Positions 1 through 8,020 of a stretch of DNA of 64,000 bases are shown piece by piece. Both the position numbers and the translations under genes were made by a program. Origin of the DNA: Luteirhabdus salina (GTDB taxonomy: Bacteria; Bacteroidota; Bacteroidia; Flavobacteriales; Flavobacteriaceae); NCBI GenBank assembly GCA_025384855.1, contig JALAHT010000002.1, forward strand, positions 1 to 64,000, read 5' to 3'. Under the pieces are notes generated by a model that was given only the letters and a program-made list of their open reading frames with translations, was not told the DNA's origin and did not search any database. Position 1 is the first letter of the stretch; each line of letters begins with the position of its first letter.

Positions 1-61
1 AATGTGGAAAAGTGAAAATTGGTATCAGATTACAAAAAATGGAAAACGTGCTGAAAAATAA
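1..61 (+). CDS. C-terminal end of a truncated upstream gene
   Basis: Only the tail of the reading frame is in the window. It is open from the edge to a TAA at 59-61 and ends in NGKRAEK. It sits four bases before the first palindromic site, the same position the other cassette genes hold relative to their downstream sites, so it is probably the cargo of a further cassette to the left. Its function cannot be read from about 19 residues. Confidence 0.45.
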   Translation, partial: MWKSENWYQITKNGKRAEK

Positions 62-64
62 CGT

Positions 65-200
65 GCTACAACAATGTATAACCGCAATTGCGGTAGTTGG
101 TCAATCAAATGAAACTTCCTACGAAAATCACTAACTTGTCTAACTGATAAAAAACCTAGCCGAAAAAGCCGCAAAAGCGGTTATACGGTACCGTTATACC
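65..200 (+). repeat. attC-like site 1 (type A)
   Basis: The outer left box ends in CTACAAC at 66-72, the inner left box GTATAACCGC is at 76-85, the inner right box GGTTATAC is at 179-186, the spacer is GGTACC, and the outer right box GTTATACC is at 193-200. The right box is the reverse complement of the outer left box of site 2 (GGTATAAC, 794-801), not of its own left box. Confidence 0.75.
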
Positions 201-205
201 ACATT

Positions 206-787
206 TTGAGAATTCCACTTTTAGCCTTATTGACTTTATTTTCCTGTGTTAATCAATCGATTAAAGAGATGAGCACAAATGATTCTTTAGTTTATCAAAG
301 AAATGATTTAAGCCATTATCTCGAGGTTGAATCAAACTCGAATTCAACTGATATTACTTCCTGTTATAGTACTAGTATTTCGGAAAGTCTTCTCCCAAAT
401 GTCTCTGATTTTGATTTGGAATCTTCAAAAGCATTTCACGAAATTGATGAATCTGGATTTTCAAAATCCACTGAATATTTCTTTTCAGCTAATGATAGTA
501 TTGTTAGAGCAATTATTCACGAATGGGATTGGCCATTATATAGTATTAGTATTAAGGATAAAATATTTGAAACGAATGAGAAAAGTGATATGCTATTCGC
601 TAAATTTCTTTCGATTAAAGACAACCTTGTTGTTGATCTTGGAACACCAATAAAAAAAGTTTTTGACAAAGGTTATTACCGAGAAAGTTTTTTATGGAAT
701 AATACTGATAAATCAAAAGCATACCTTTTTATACTAGGAAATGAACAAAGAGATTTTTATAGACTACGATTGATAACATATGAATAA
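206..787 (+). CDS. cassette 1 putative lipoprotein of unknown function
   Basis: This is the only gene between sites 1 and 2 and encodes 193 residues. The start is a TTG twelve bases after the presumed cassette junction, with no clear ribosome binding site; an ATT just upstream is also possible. The first 14 residues form a short hydrophobic signal ending in LFSC, a typical lipobox, so the mature protein is probably anchored at Cys14. The rest is polar and rich in Ser, Asp and Glu, with no domain I recognise. It ends five bases before the next site. It is strongly AT-rich, as are its cassette neighbours. Confidence 0.6.
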   Translation: MRIPLLALLTLFSCVNQSIKEMSTNDSLVYQRNDLSHYLEVESNSNSTDITSCYSTSISESLLPNVSDFDLESSKAFHEIDESGFSKSTEYFFSANDSIVRAIIHEWDWPLYSISIKDKIFETNEKSDMLFAKFLSIKDNLVVDLGTPIKKVFDKGYYRESFLWNNTDKSKAYLFILGNEQRDFYRLRLITYE

Positions 788-792
788 AAACG

Positions 793-936
793 TGGTATAA
801 CACCGTATAACGCTCATGTCGCTAAGTTGAATAAATGAAATGGAATTCCTACAGATCCACAAAAAAATAGCTTAACTGAAAATTCCGTAAATTGATGACC
901 GCGCCACAGAGGCGTTATACAAAATCGTTGTGCGTA
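793..936 (+). repeat. attC-like site 2 (type B)
   Basis: The outer left box TGGTATAAC is at 793-801, the spacer is ACC, and the inner left box GTATAACGC is at 805-813. The inner right box GCGTTATAC is at 912-920, the spacer is AAAATC, and the outer right box GTTGTGCGTA is at 927-936. Its left box matches the right end of site 1 and its right box matches the left end of site 3. Confidence 0.75.
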
Positions 937-944
937 AGTTTGGA

Positions 945-1478
945 ATGACAAAATCTGAAACAAAATTATTAGTCGGAATTGGAATCCTGATTTTATTAAT
1001 TGATATTTCCCTAATGAAATATTGGGTTAGTACAATTGAACCTAACCCATTTATGTCAGTTGGAGTTGAATCTTATAGGCCTCGAATAATTGGGTTAAAT
1101 ATTCTGATTGGAATCATTGTTTTCTTTTTCAAAAAAAGGCTTTCGATTTTATTCTTTGTGAACTCAATTATTTGCTATCTGATTTTTTCATTTTTCTGGA
1201 ATAGTTGGATTGAGAATCATCCTTATTCGTCAACTGAATACAGTTTTCAGATTGAAAACAGAAAATTTGTACTGGGAATTAACAGAAATCCAGACACTTT
1301 TGGAATTGACGAAATCATATCTGAATCAAAAGATTCATTAATTACAATCGGAATGCACGAAAAAGTTGGAGACAGTTTAAAGCTGACAAGTATGCAAGAG
1401 ACTATGTATTATTATAATAATAAATTGAGTGGATTTTCGCAAAGTCCAAACGCAATTGAACTGAATAAAATTGAATAA
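945..1478 (+). CDS. cassette 2 small membrane protein
   Basis: This is a 177-residue protein if translation starts at the ATG (945); an in-frame GTG at 930 lies inside the outer right box of site 2 and is less likely. Three hydrophobic segments near residues 10-28, 48-62 and 65-88 suggest an inner-membrane N-terminal half. A polar C-terminal half of about 85 residues follows, rich in Glu, Asn and Ser. No known domain is recognised. It is the sole gene of its cassette and stops five bases before site 3. Confidence 0.6.
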   Translation: MTKSETKLLVGIGILILLIDISLMKYWVSTIEPNPFMSVGVESYRPRIIGLNILIGIIVFFFKKRLSILFFVNSIICYLIFSFFWNSWIENHPYSSTEYSFQIENRKFVLGINRNPDTFGIDEIISESKDSLITIGMHEKVGDSLKLTSMQETMYYYNNKLSGFSQSPNAIELNKIE

Positions 1479-1483
1479 AAACC

Positions 1484-1624
1484 TACGCACAACAATGTAT
1501 AACCGCAATGGCGGTAGTTGGTTACTTGAGTGAAAAAGATGTCGGAAATTGACTAACTTGTCCAACTGATAAAAACTTAGCCGAAAAAACCGCAACTGAC
1601 GGTTATACGGTACCGTTGGCAAAC
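1484..1624 (+). repeat. attC-like site 3 (type A)
   Basis: The outer left box TACGCACAAC is at 1484-1493, the spacer is AAT, and the inner left box GTATAACCGC is at 1497-1506. The inner right box CGGTTATAC is at 1600-1608, the spacer is GGTACC, and the outer right box GTTGGCAAAC is at 1615-1624. The left box is the exact 10-base reverse complement of the right end of site 2. Confidence 0.8.
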
Positions 1625-1644
1625 ATTAAAAAATGAATTGAAGC

Positions 1645-2766
1645 ATGAGAAGTTTAATCTTATATTTTGTATTTATAACTTTGATATTGTCCTGTTCAAG
1701 CGACGAGGATACTATTAATATTGAGATAAATGCAGAGGATTTTGAGATAACAATAAATGAAGGTGTCGAGAATCAGGAAATACTCGGAACATTAGGGGCA
1801 AGCACAAATCAAGGATCGGTAACATTTGGGCTTCTGGAGCAAAATCCAGAAAACGCATTCAGCATCGACGAAAATACTGGCGAATTAAGGGTAGAGAATA
1901 GCGGGTTGTTCAACTATGAGGTGTATCCCACAATCACAGGTGTCGCAGAAGTGTCCAATGGCGGAGAATCCGAAACATTGAACATACAAATCAACCTTTT
2001 GGATGTTGAGGAGAACAATTTGCTAATCAGATCTGTTAACTCTAATCTCAATACCGGTGAATATTTTGTTCCGGATCAAGATAATGAACTGAATTTTGAG
2101 AGCGGAGAGATAGTATCCTGGATTCACAGCTATGGATCGGTCACTCATACAAAAGCTTTTGCTTCCAATAACGACTTGATTGTTGAGTATAACGACTATA
2201 TTACTGATATAGCGGCTTATTGTCAAATTGAGTCATCCATTACCTATGACAATTTGGATCGTATTACACAAATAGTTGTTATGGGCGAGGGAGATTGTCA
2301 GTATACCGAGGACTATATCATACAATATGACGGCAATCAGGTTGATTTCATCGATCAGAACGGCAATGACCACAAAACTGCATTGTTTAATGACAATGGC
2401 CAGATAATTCAGTTCACTTCCGGCGCGAATACCGTTCAATTTCAGTACGACGGGGAAAATCTTATAGGCAAAACCTTCAATGGTCGTACGGAAACATTCC
2501 AATATGATGGGTACAGAAATCCTTTTAAAACTGAAGAGACTTTAAACCTCTCACAAGTTGACACCTATATTGATGTGGTTCTGGGTAGAACGGATGGCAA
2601 TAACTATCTCAACAATTCCAATAATGTCATCCGTTATGTAATATCCAGTTCACAGGGAATAGATGAATTTGATTTCGAGTATACTTATAATACTGATGAC
2701 TATCCGATAAACAAGGGGATTGTGGGTAATGAAAATCAAATAGCAGAATACGATTATTATGATTAA
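1645..2766 (+). CDS. cassette 3 lipoprotein with cadherin-like domain
   Basis: The protein has 373 residues and starts at an ATG after an AATTGAAG stretch. A hydrophobic signal ends in LILSC, so lipidation at Cys17 is likely. Residues about 30-120 look like a cadherin-type surface domain: a 'NEG...G.LGA...G.V.F.L' pattern, then 'FSIDENTGELRV' and a closing strand 'LNIQINLLDVEEN'. The C-terminal part has repeated 'YD...I' strands resembling those in flavobacterial surface lipoproteins and the lipoprotein at 13971-14831. It is probably exported to the outer membrane surface; its ligand is unknown. It is the single gene of cassette 3 and stops two bases before site 4. Confidence 0.65.
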   Translation: MRSLILYFVFITLILSCSSDEDTINIEINAEDFEITINEGVENQEILGTLGASTNQGSVTFGLLEQNPENAFSIDENTGELRVENSGLFNYEVYPTITGVAEVSNGGESETLNIQINLLDVEENNLLIRSVNSNLNTGEYFVPDQDNELNFESGEIVSWIHSYGSVTHTKAFASNNDLIVEYNDYITDIAAYCQIESSITYDNLDRITQIVVMGEGDCQYTEDYIIQYDGNQVDFIDQNGNDHKTALFNDNGQIIQFTSGANTVQFQYDGENLIGKTFNGRTETFQYDGYRNPFKTEETLNLSQVDTYIDVVLGRTDGNNYLNNSNNVIRYVISSSQGIDEFDFEYTYNTDDYPINKGIVGNENQIAEYDYYD

Positions 2767-2767
2767 C

Positions 2768-2914
2768 GTTTGCCAACAACGTATAACGCGCATTCGGCGC
2801 GTTGATGGCTATACTTTTGAAAAGGACTACAAGAACCACTTCCCTAGCTTAAATGAAAATTGCGTAAATTGACCCAGCGCCAAACGCGGGCGTTATACAA
2901 GAACGTTGGGCTTC
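2768..2914 (+). repeat. attC-like site 4 (type B)
   Basis: The outer left box GTTTGCCAAC is at 2768-2777, the spacer is AAC, and the inner left box GTATAACGCG is at 2781-2790. The inner right box GCGTTATAC is at 2890-2898, the spacer is AAGAAC, and the outer right box GTTGGGCTTC is at 2905-2914. The left box is the exact reverse complement of the right end of site 3. GTTGGGC is the one right box that fully fits the integron consensus GTTRRRY. Confidence 0.8.
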
Positions 2915-2953
2915 ATTTTGAAATCGAACTCTGAAACAAAAATTTAGGAAAAA

Positions 2954-3412
2954 TTGAAAAGAAAATATTCATTAATTATAATCGGATTTTTAGCTTTTGC
3001 ATTTTTATTTTATTACATAGGTTGGTCTTTTTCACCTGGGAGTTATGGAAAAGCTGAAACTTATGAATTGAATACTGACGAAAAAACTCTTATCGAAATT
3101 ATAAATGCTGTAAAATCGGAGAATAATTTAAAGACAAACTCTTTCGCTGACCATAAAAATGGACATTGGTACTCAATTTATTTTGAGTATAAAGATAAAA
3201 ATCTGATAATTCACGCATTGACAAGACCGAAAAATAAAACAACAACATTATTGTTTTCAAGTTATAAAAACAAAACTGACCTTGGAAATTGGACTGATGC
3301 GAATGAATATTTTTGGTGGTGGAAAAACTCGAAAGCAAAAAAGGAATTCGAAACAAGAATATTGAATAAAATTGAGGGAAAAATAAAAAAACGAAAGCCC
3401 AACAATGTATAA
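2954..3412 (+). CDS. cassette 4 hypothetical membrane-anchored protein
   Basis: The protein has 152 residues and a TTG start preceded by an AGGAAAAA stretch. Residues 5-25 form one hydrophobic segment after a basic start (MKRK), so it is a signal anchor or uncleaved signal. The remaining 125 residues are polar, Lys- and Asn-rich and contain a 'YFWWWKNSKAKKEF' segment. The reading frame runs through the outer left box of site 5 and ends at a TAA (3410-3412) inside the inner left box, so the recombination site supplies its last residues and stop codon. No domain is recognised. Confidence 0.55.
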   Translation: MKRKYSLIIIGFLAFAFLFYYIGWSFSPGSYGKAETYELNTDEKTLIEIINAVKSENNLKTNSFADHKNGHWYSIYFEYKDKNLIIHALTRPKNKTTTLLFSSYKNKTDLGNWTDANEYFWWWKNSKAKKEFETRILNKIEGKIKKRKPNNV

Positions 3413-3533
3413 CCGCAATAGCGGTAGATAGTTAAGCGATTGAATAATCTCACAAAAACACTAACTTGTAAGTCTGATAAAAACACAAGCCGAAAAGACC
3501 GCAACTGACGGTTATACGGTACCGTTGTAGCCA
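3395..3533 (+). repeat. attC-like site 5 (type A)
   Basis: The outer left box AAGCCCAAC is at 3395-3403, the spacer is AAT, and the inner left box GTATAACCGC is at 3407-3416. The inner right box CGGTTATAC is at 3509-3517, the spacer is GGTACC, and the outer right box GTTGTAGCCA is at 3524-3533. The left box matches the right end of site 4 over 9 bases. The site overlaps the 3' end of the cassette 4 gene. Confidence 0.8.
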
Positions 3534-3547
3534 ATACATATGAAAAA

Positions 3548-4378
3548 TTGATATTTGAAACTCACATATTAGAAAAAGCGTTAATAAATTATATTGAATC
3601 CATATTCTATTATAAAGGATTTAAACCCACACATTCCATCGAACGTGTTGTTCCAACTGGACATCTTTTTATCATATTCGAGCTAGATGGTTTTACAAGG
3701 CATACCTTTGATAATAATAGCCTAAGACCTAATGGAAATTATACAAAGGTTTGGGTCTCCGGTATACACAAGGAGTATCTTTCTATTTCTGCGCACCAAG
3801 ACTCTGAAATGCTTGTCATTCAATTTAAAACATTGGGTGCCAGTTCTTTTTTCGACATTCCAATTAATGAGTTAACCAACAAAGTTATTCTGGCTGAAAA
3901 GCTATTTGGAAAAGAAATTCTGGAATTAAGAAATCTGATTTTAAACGCAAAGAGTATTTCAGAGAAGTTTAAAAGTGCTGAAAACTGGCTTTTAAAAAGA
4001 TTTGACAAAAGTAAATCAGCACCTAAAGAAATTCAATCTATTCTAAAACAAATACAATCTAAACCTCTTTCAGAAAGTAGTGCAATTATTGCAACCTATC
4101 CGTATTCTCAAAAACACCTAATTAATCAGTTTAAAAAGTATTTTGGATTAACACCAAAAGTGTTTCATAGAATTTTTAGATTTAATGAAATACTTAAGAA
4201 ACTTCAGAACAAGCAGCAACTAAAATGGGCGGACATTGCTTATGAGTTTGGTTATTCAGACCAGTCTCATTTCATTAAGGAATTTAAAGAATTTTCGGGC
4301 TTTAACCCCCAAGAGTTTATCAATGCAGACTTCCACAATGACGAACCTAATTTCTTTCCTCTAGATAGAAAAGGTTAA
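3548..4378 (+). CDS. AraC-family transcriptional regulator (cassette 5)
   Basis: This is a 276-residue regulator with a TTG start. The N-terminal 130 residues are a DUF6597-like sensing domain. The C-terminal 100 residues are an AraC/XylS double helix-turn-helix: 'FGLTPKVFHRIFRFNEIL' marks the linker and second subdomain, followed by 'WADIAYEFGYSDQSHFIKEF' and 'FSGFNPQEF', the family signature. It is the first gene of a three-gene cassette and lies 60 bases before a SRPBCC protein gene, so it probably controls its own cassette, but no operator is visible. It resembles the regulator at 6691-7503 in layout. Confidence 0.85.
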   Translation: MIFETHILEKALINYIESIFYYKGFKPTHSIERVVPTGHLFIIFELDGFTRHTFDNNSLRPNGNYTKVWVSGIHKEYLSISAHQDSEMLVIQFKTLGASSFFDIPINELTNKVILAEKLFGKEILELRNLILNAKSISEKFKSAENWLLKRFDKSKSAPKEIQSILKQIQSKPLSESSAIIATYPYSQKHLINQFKKYFGLTPKVFHRIFRFNEILKKLQNKQQLKWADIAYEFGYSDQSHFIKEFKEFSGFNPQEFINADFHNDEPNFFPLDRKG

Positions 4379-4438
4379 TTTTTTACTATCAAGCCAAACT
4401 TATTATTTCTAGTTTTATGGTTAATCAATTTTACAGCT

Positions 4439-5014
4439 ATGAAAAAAACTTTACTTCAAATTTTATTTCTGTGCATTCCCTCTTTAGTAATTGCTCAAAC
4501 CACAGAAAATAGGGTTGCATCTGCGATTGATTCTTCGGCCATAGATAATATGATTCTAAAACAATCTTTTATAGTCAATGTGCCTTTGGATTCTGTATGG
4601 AATGCTTACACAACTAAAAAAGGCTGGGAAAGTTGGGCTGTTGCAATAGCAGATATTGATTTTAAAGTTAATGGTCTGATTAGAACCAATTACAACAAGG
4701 ATGGTAAGATTGGAGATAGTTCAACGATTACGTTACACATTATAAATTATATTCCGAAACGAATGCTGACCCTTCAAGCAGAACTCACAAAAAACTTTCC
4801 TGATTTCATGAAAGAGGATGAGAAAGACTTATTTAATATGATTCTTTTTGAAGAAATAAACCCATATAAAACAAAAGTAACCTCTTATGGAATAGGTTAT
4901 AAAAACAATGAAAAATATATGTCCTTGATGAAATTTTTTATTCAAGGCAATGAACAATCATATCTTAACCTCATATCCTATTTAGAAACGGGAAAACCAT
5001 CTGTAAACTATTAA
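4439..5014 (+). CDS. secreted SRPBCC (AHSA1-like) domain protein
   Basis: The protein has 191 residues. The first 19 are a classic signal peptide (MKKTLLQILFLCIPS... ending in VIAQ), so it is exported, probably to the periplasm. Residues about 40-180 look like an AHSA1/START-type SRPBCC fold, a lipid- or ligand-binding barrel: 'ILKQSFIVNVPLDSVW' opens the first strand and 'AYTTKKGWESWAV' forms the helix-grip start. No catalytic residues are evident. It lies three bases before the next gene, so the two are co-translated in cassette 5 under the AraC regulator upstream. Confidence 0.7.
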   Translation: MKKTLLQILFLCIPSLVIAQTTENRVASAIDSSAIDNMILKQSFIVNVPLDSVWNAYTTKKGWESWAVAIADIDFKVNGLIRTNYNKDGKIGDSSTITLHIINYIPKRMLTLQAELTKNFPDFMKEDEKDLFNMILFEEINPYKTKVTSYGIGYKNNEKYMSLMKFFIQGNEQSYLNLISYLETGKPSVNY

Positions 5015-5017
5015 ATT

Positions 5018-5560
5018 ATGGAAAAAGCTGTGCAAAAAATGATTGATAATATGCCTGAAAAAACAGGTAAATCTTTAATAGAATGGAAAGCATTGCTAAA
5101 GACAAAATCATTTACGAAACATGCCGAGGCTGTTAATTTTCTTAAGAAGGAACACAGTGTTACACATGGTTTTGCAAACACTATTATTTCTTTATCCAAA
5201 GAAGAGCAAACTACACAAAAAGACCTGATTGCGAATCAATACAAAGGCAAAGAAAATTTATTGCCAATTTATGAAAGTCTGGTCTCTATAGTTAAAGGCT
5301 TAGGCAATGAGGCAAAGATTACGCCCAAGAAAACAGAAGTAAGCTTGAACAGAAAAAGAAAATTTGCCGTAATAAAACCTGCTACCAAATCACGAATTGA
5401 TTTGGGATTGAAACTAAAGGGTAAATCTATTACAGAACGTCTTGAAAATTCTGGACCATTTGGAACAATGTGTACACATCGTGTAAGATTGACTGATATA
5501 AACCAAATAGATTCTGAATTGATAGAATGGTTGAAAGAAGCCTACTCAAAAGCTGAATAG
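5018..5560 (+). CDS. DUF4287/DUF5655 domain protein
   Basis: The protein has 180 residues in two parts. Residues 1-65 match the DUF4287 pattern ('TGKSLIEWKALL', then 'AVNFLKKEHSVTHGFAN'). Residues 75-178 match DUF5655, whose predicted role is DNA- or nucleoside-related but not established ('SLNRKRKFAVIKPATKSRID', 'LELKLKG'-like strand, 'HRVRL'). The tandem architecture is common in Bacteroidota. It is cytoplasmic, with no signal or membrane segment. It is the last gene of cassette 5 and stops four bases before site 6. Confidence 0.75.
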   Translation: MEKAVQKMIDNMPEKTGKSLIEWKALLKTKSFTKHAEAVNFLKKEHSVTHGFANTIISLSKEEQTTQKDLIANQYKGKENLLPIYESLVSIVKGLGNEAKITPKKTEVSLNRKRKFAVIKPATKSRIDLGLKLKGKSITERLENSGPFGTMCTHRVRLTDINQIDSELIEWLKEAYSKAE

Positions 5561-5564
5561 GTAC

Positions 5565-5703
5565 TGGCTACAACAATGTATAACCGCAATTACGGCGGAT
5601 TCGACTACGTCCGAATCCACTCGGAATTGCTAAAGCCTGGGCTAAACCGAAAATTAACGCATATAAACCAGTAACTGACGGTTATACGAGACCGTTGTGC
5701 ATA
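5565..5703 (+). repeat. attC-like site 6 (type A, altered apex)
   Basis: The outer left box TGGCTACAAC is at 5565-5574, the spacer is AAT, and the inner left box GTATAACCGC is at 5578-5587. The inner right box CGGTTATAC is at 5679-5687, the spacer is GAGACC, and the outer right box GTTGTGCATA is at 5694-5703. The left box is the exact reverse complement of the right end of site 5. The central part differs from the other type A sites and carries its own hairpin, GGATTCG (5597-5603) with CGAATCC (5612-5618). Confidence 0.8.
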
Positions 5704-5720
5704 ATGCAATAGAATATAGA

Positions 5721-6521
5721 ATGGAAAATATAACACGAATTCTTCCAATAAGCATTATAAATATCTTAAATGATTTCAATTCAAGCTTAGAAGATTACAG
5801 AAAGGAAGTATCACTAAATCCTAGCTTAAAGGAAATGGTGATTAATAGTGAAAAGTTTCAAACGGTCTCTTTAAGATATAGTCTAAAAAATACTAGCTAT
5901 TATTTCGAAATAGATTATGTAGTCAAAGCTGATAAGATAAGTTGGAAACAATATCCCTATTCAAGTAGTTCAACGAAACCTCGAAATAGAAGTAGGGTCG
6001 CGGTAAATACAAATTCAACAAAAGAATTGAAATCACATTTCGCAGCTTGGATTAGTATAATCTCAAAAACTAAAAAATTAGAAAACCCACTTGAATATTT
6101 TCAATTAGATCATTTTGTTGAGTTTTACTCATACGAGGTTATAGAACAGATTCCTACAACTGAAAATGAAGTAAAGTTCCCACTGACCTCTGAAAAACAA
6201 AATATCGCGATAGATTTGATTAGTAAACAAACGAAATTCATTGATAAAGAATTGTCAAAAATCAATGATAAAAACTCTGAAGAATATTTTGACTTCGAAT
6301 TTGCAAAATATAATCTTATAAATTTAAAGAAAGAGCTACCTAGAATGACGGTATCAGAAGTGAAGCAGAAATGGGCTTTATCCTTTGGCGTGATTATGAA
6401 ATGGGCTGGAGATCGATTTTTGAAATTTATTAAAATCGATAAGGAGACGGGATTTGATTTATCGAGAGCAATCGGTAGTTTCATTGGGGGTGTATTCGGA
6501 ATACCAAAACTTGATCAATAA
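5721..6521 (+). CDS. cassette 6 protein of unknown function
   Basis: The protein has 266 residues from the ATG at 5721; an in-frame GTG at 5697 falls inside the recombination site and is less likely. It has no signal peptide. The middle, about residues 150-210, is charged and helical and may form a coiled coil. The last 35 residues are hydrophobic and Gly-rich (SRAIGSFIGGVFGIPKL) and could insert in a membrane or pack as a small helix pair. No family is recognised. It is the only gene of cassette 6 and stops six bases before site 7. Confidence 0.6.
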   Translation: MENITRILPISIINILNDFNSSLEDYRKEVSLNPSLKEMVINSEKFQTVSLRYSLKNTSYYFEIDYVVKADKISWKQYPYSSSSTKPRNRSRVAVNTNSTKELKSHFAAWISIISKTKKLENPLEYFQLDHFVEFYSYEVIEQIPTTENEVKFPLTSEKQNIAIDLISKQTKFIDKELSKINDKNSEEYFDFEFAKYNLINLKKELPRMTVSEVKQKWALSFGVIMKWAGDRFLKFIKIDKETGFDLSRAIGSFIGGVFGIPKLDQ

Positions 6522-6527
6522 AAGCAC

Positions 6528-6674
6528 TATGCACAACAATGTATAACGCGCATTTAGCGCGTGATGGATATCCTTGTGAAAAAGACTACTTCAAACCACT
6601 TCCCTACCTTAACTGAAAAATACGTAAATTGACCTTGCGCCAAACGCGGGCGTTATACAAGACCGTTGTGCATA
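6528..6674 (+). repeat. attC-like site 7 (type B)
   Basis: The outer left box TATGCACAAC is at 6528-6537, the spacer is AAT, and the inner left box GTATAACGCG is at 6541-6550. The inner right box GCGTTATAC is at 6650-6658, the spacer is AAGACC, and the outer right box GTTGTGCATA is at 6665-6674. Here both outer boxes pair with each other and with sites 6 and 8, so cassettes 6 and 7 share the same ends. Confidence 0.8.
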
Positions 6675-6690
6675 ATGCGAAAAAAACGCA

Positions 6691-7503
6691 GTGAATGAAC
6701 TAAAAACCATAAGAGAATACTACAAACCGATTCAACCAACAGTTTCGGCTAACAATAACGAAATAAGTTATCAAGAAAGAAAACCAAATAAAGAAATTAA
6801 GGATTTCATTTATTGCTATTGGCAACTCAAAACACGGAAACCTTTAAAAAGCGATTATAAATACCGAGTGGTTTCTGACGGTTGTATTGACATATTTTTT
6901 GACCACAAGCAACCGACTGAAAACTTTGTAATGGGATTTTGCAGAAAGTTCGTTCAGTTCCCAATCGGGAAAGATTTTGATTATATCGGCATTCGATTTT
7001 TGCCTTCTGCTTTTACACATTTGTTTGGAGTCGATGCCAAGACTTTAAGCAATCAATCCCAAGAACTGAACAAAATTTTACCCAACTTTTCAGGATGGAT
7101 TAATACCGAAATAAAGCCAACCGATTCATTGGAAAAAATTGGGGTAATCCTAAATGATAAAATAATTGAATATTCAAAAAACCAAGATATTAGCTATGAC
7201 CACCGTTTTTTGGATTCACTGAATTTGATTTTCAAGAGGAATGGACTTTTAGACACGGAAAAAGACCTAAATACAGGTTTAAGTCCAAGACAACTTCGCA
7301 GAATTTTCAACTTTTATATCGGCACAACTGCAAAATCATTTAGCAACGTTGTGCGTTTCCAGCATATTTTGAATGCAAAACCATCAAAACAAAGTTTAAA
7401 AGAAAACAAACTGTACTTTGACGTTGGTTTTTTTGACCAAGCCCATTTCATTAAAAACTTCAAAGCATTTTATGGCGTGACACCTTCAGAAGCATTCAAT
7501 TAA
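6691..7503 (+). CDS. AraC-family regulator with DUF6597 domain (cassette 7)
   Basis: The protein has 270 residues and a GTG start 17 bases after the site. Residues about 20-120 are a DUF6597-type domain: 'DFIYCYWQLK', 'RVVSDGCIDIFFD' and 'IGIRFLPSAF' are its usual strands. Residues 175-270 hold an AraC-type helix-turn-helix with 'GLSPRQLRRIF', 'VRFQHIL', 'YFDVGFFDQAHFIKNFK' and 'GVTPSEAF'. It probably senses a small molecule and activates the two VOC genes that follow in the same cassette; the gap to the first is 67 bases. Confidence 0.87.
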   Translation: MNELKTIREYYKPIQPTVSANNNEISYQERKPNKEIKDFIYCYWQLKTRKPLKSDYKYRVVSDGCIDIFFDHKQPTENFVMGFCRKFVQFPIGKDFDYIGIRFLPSAFTHLFGVDAKTLSNQSQELNKILPNFSGWINTEIKPTDSLEKIGVILNDKIIEYSKNQDISYDHRFLDSLNLIFKRNGLLDTEKDLNTGLSPRQLRRIFNFYIGTTAKSFSNVVRFQHILNAKPSKQSLKENKLYFDVGFFDQAHFIKNFKAFYGVTPSEAFN

Positions 7504-7570
7504 GTTTGTCCGATTTTTACAATTCCACGGTCAGTTCCCTCTTTACTTTTGGTGTGTTAAATCTTTAAAA

Positions 7571-8020
7571 ATGAAAAAGCTATTATTAATTGCATTGACA
7601 CTCGCAATATTCTCTGTGAATGCACAAACACCAAAAAAAATGAAATTAAACGCAGGAATTATCACGGAAAAAATTAAAGAAACCAAAGAGTTTTACACAA
7701 CGGTTTTAGATTTTGGAGTAACCTTTGAAAATGAGTTTTATCTTTTGTTGCATACACCAGATAAATCAGCACAATTGAGTTTTTTATTGCCAAATCATCC
7801 AAGTCAAAAGCCAATTTTTCAAAGTCCTTTCAACGGAAAAGGAGCTTATCTTACTATTGAAGTAGAAAACGTTGATGAAATCTACGAAAAGTTAAAGAAC
7901 AAAGGGGTGAAAATTGAAATTGAGTTGAGAGATGAGCCTTGGGGTGATAGGCATTTCGCAATTGTTGACCCAAATGGTATTGGTATTGATTTAGTGAAAT
8001 ATACCGAACCAACAGAATGA
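7571..8020 (+). CDS. exported VOC (glyoxalase-like) protein
   Basis: The protein has 149 residues with an N-terminal signal peptide ending near NAQT at residue 19. The rest is one VOC module in two halves: 'AGIITEKIKETKEFYTTVL' starts the first, and 'AIVDPNGIGIDLVKY' closes the second, with a Glu/Asp ligand position. Most VOC proteins of this type are cytoplasmic, so the signal peptide is a notable addition. The start of the next gene overlaps its stop by four bases (ATGA), which implies translational coupling. Confidence 0.75.
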   Translation: MKKLLLIALTLAIFSVNAQTPKKMKLNAGIITEKIKETKEFYTTVLDFGVTFENEFYLLLHTPDKSAQLSFLLPNHPSQKPIFQSPFNGKGAYLTIEVENVDEIYEKLKNKGVKIEIELRDEPWGDRHFAIVDPNGIGIDLVKYTEPTE

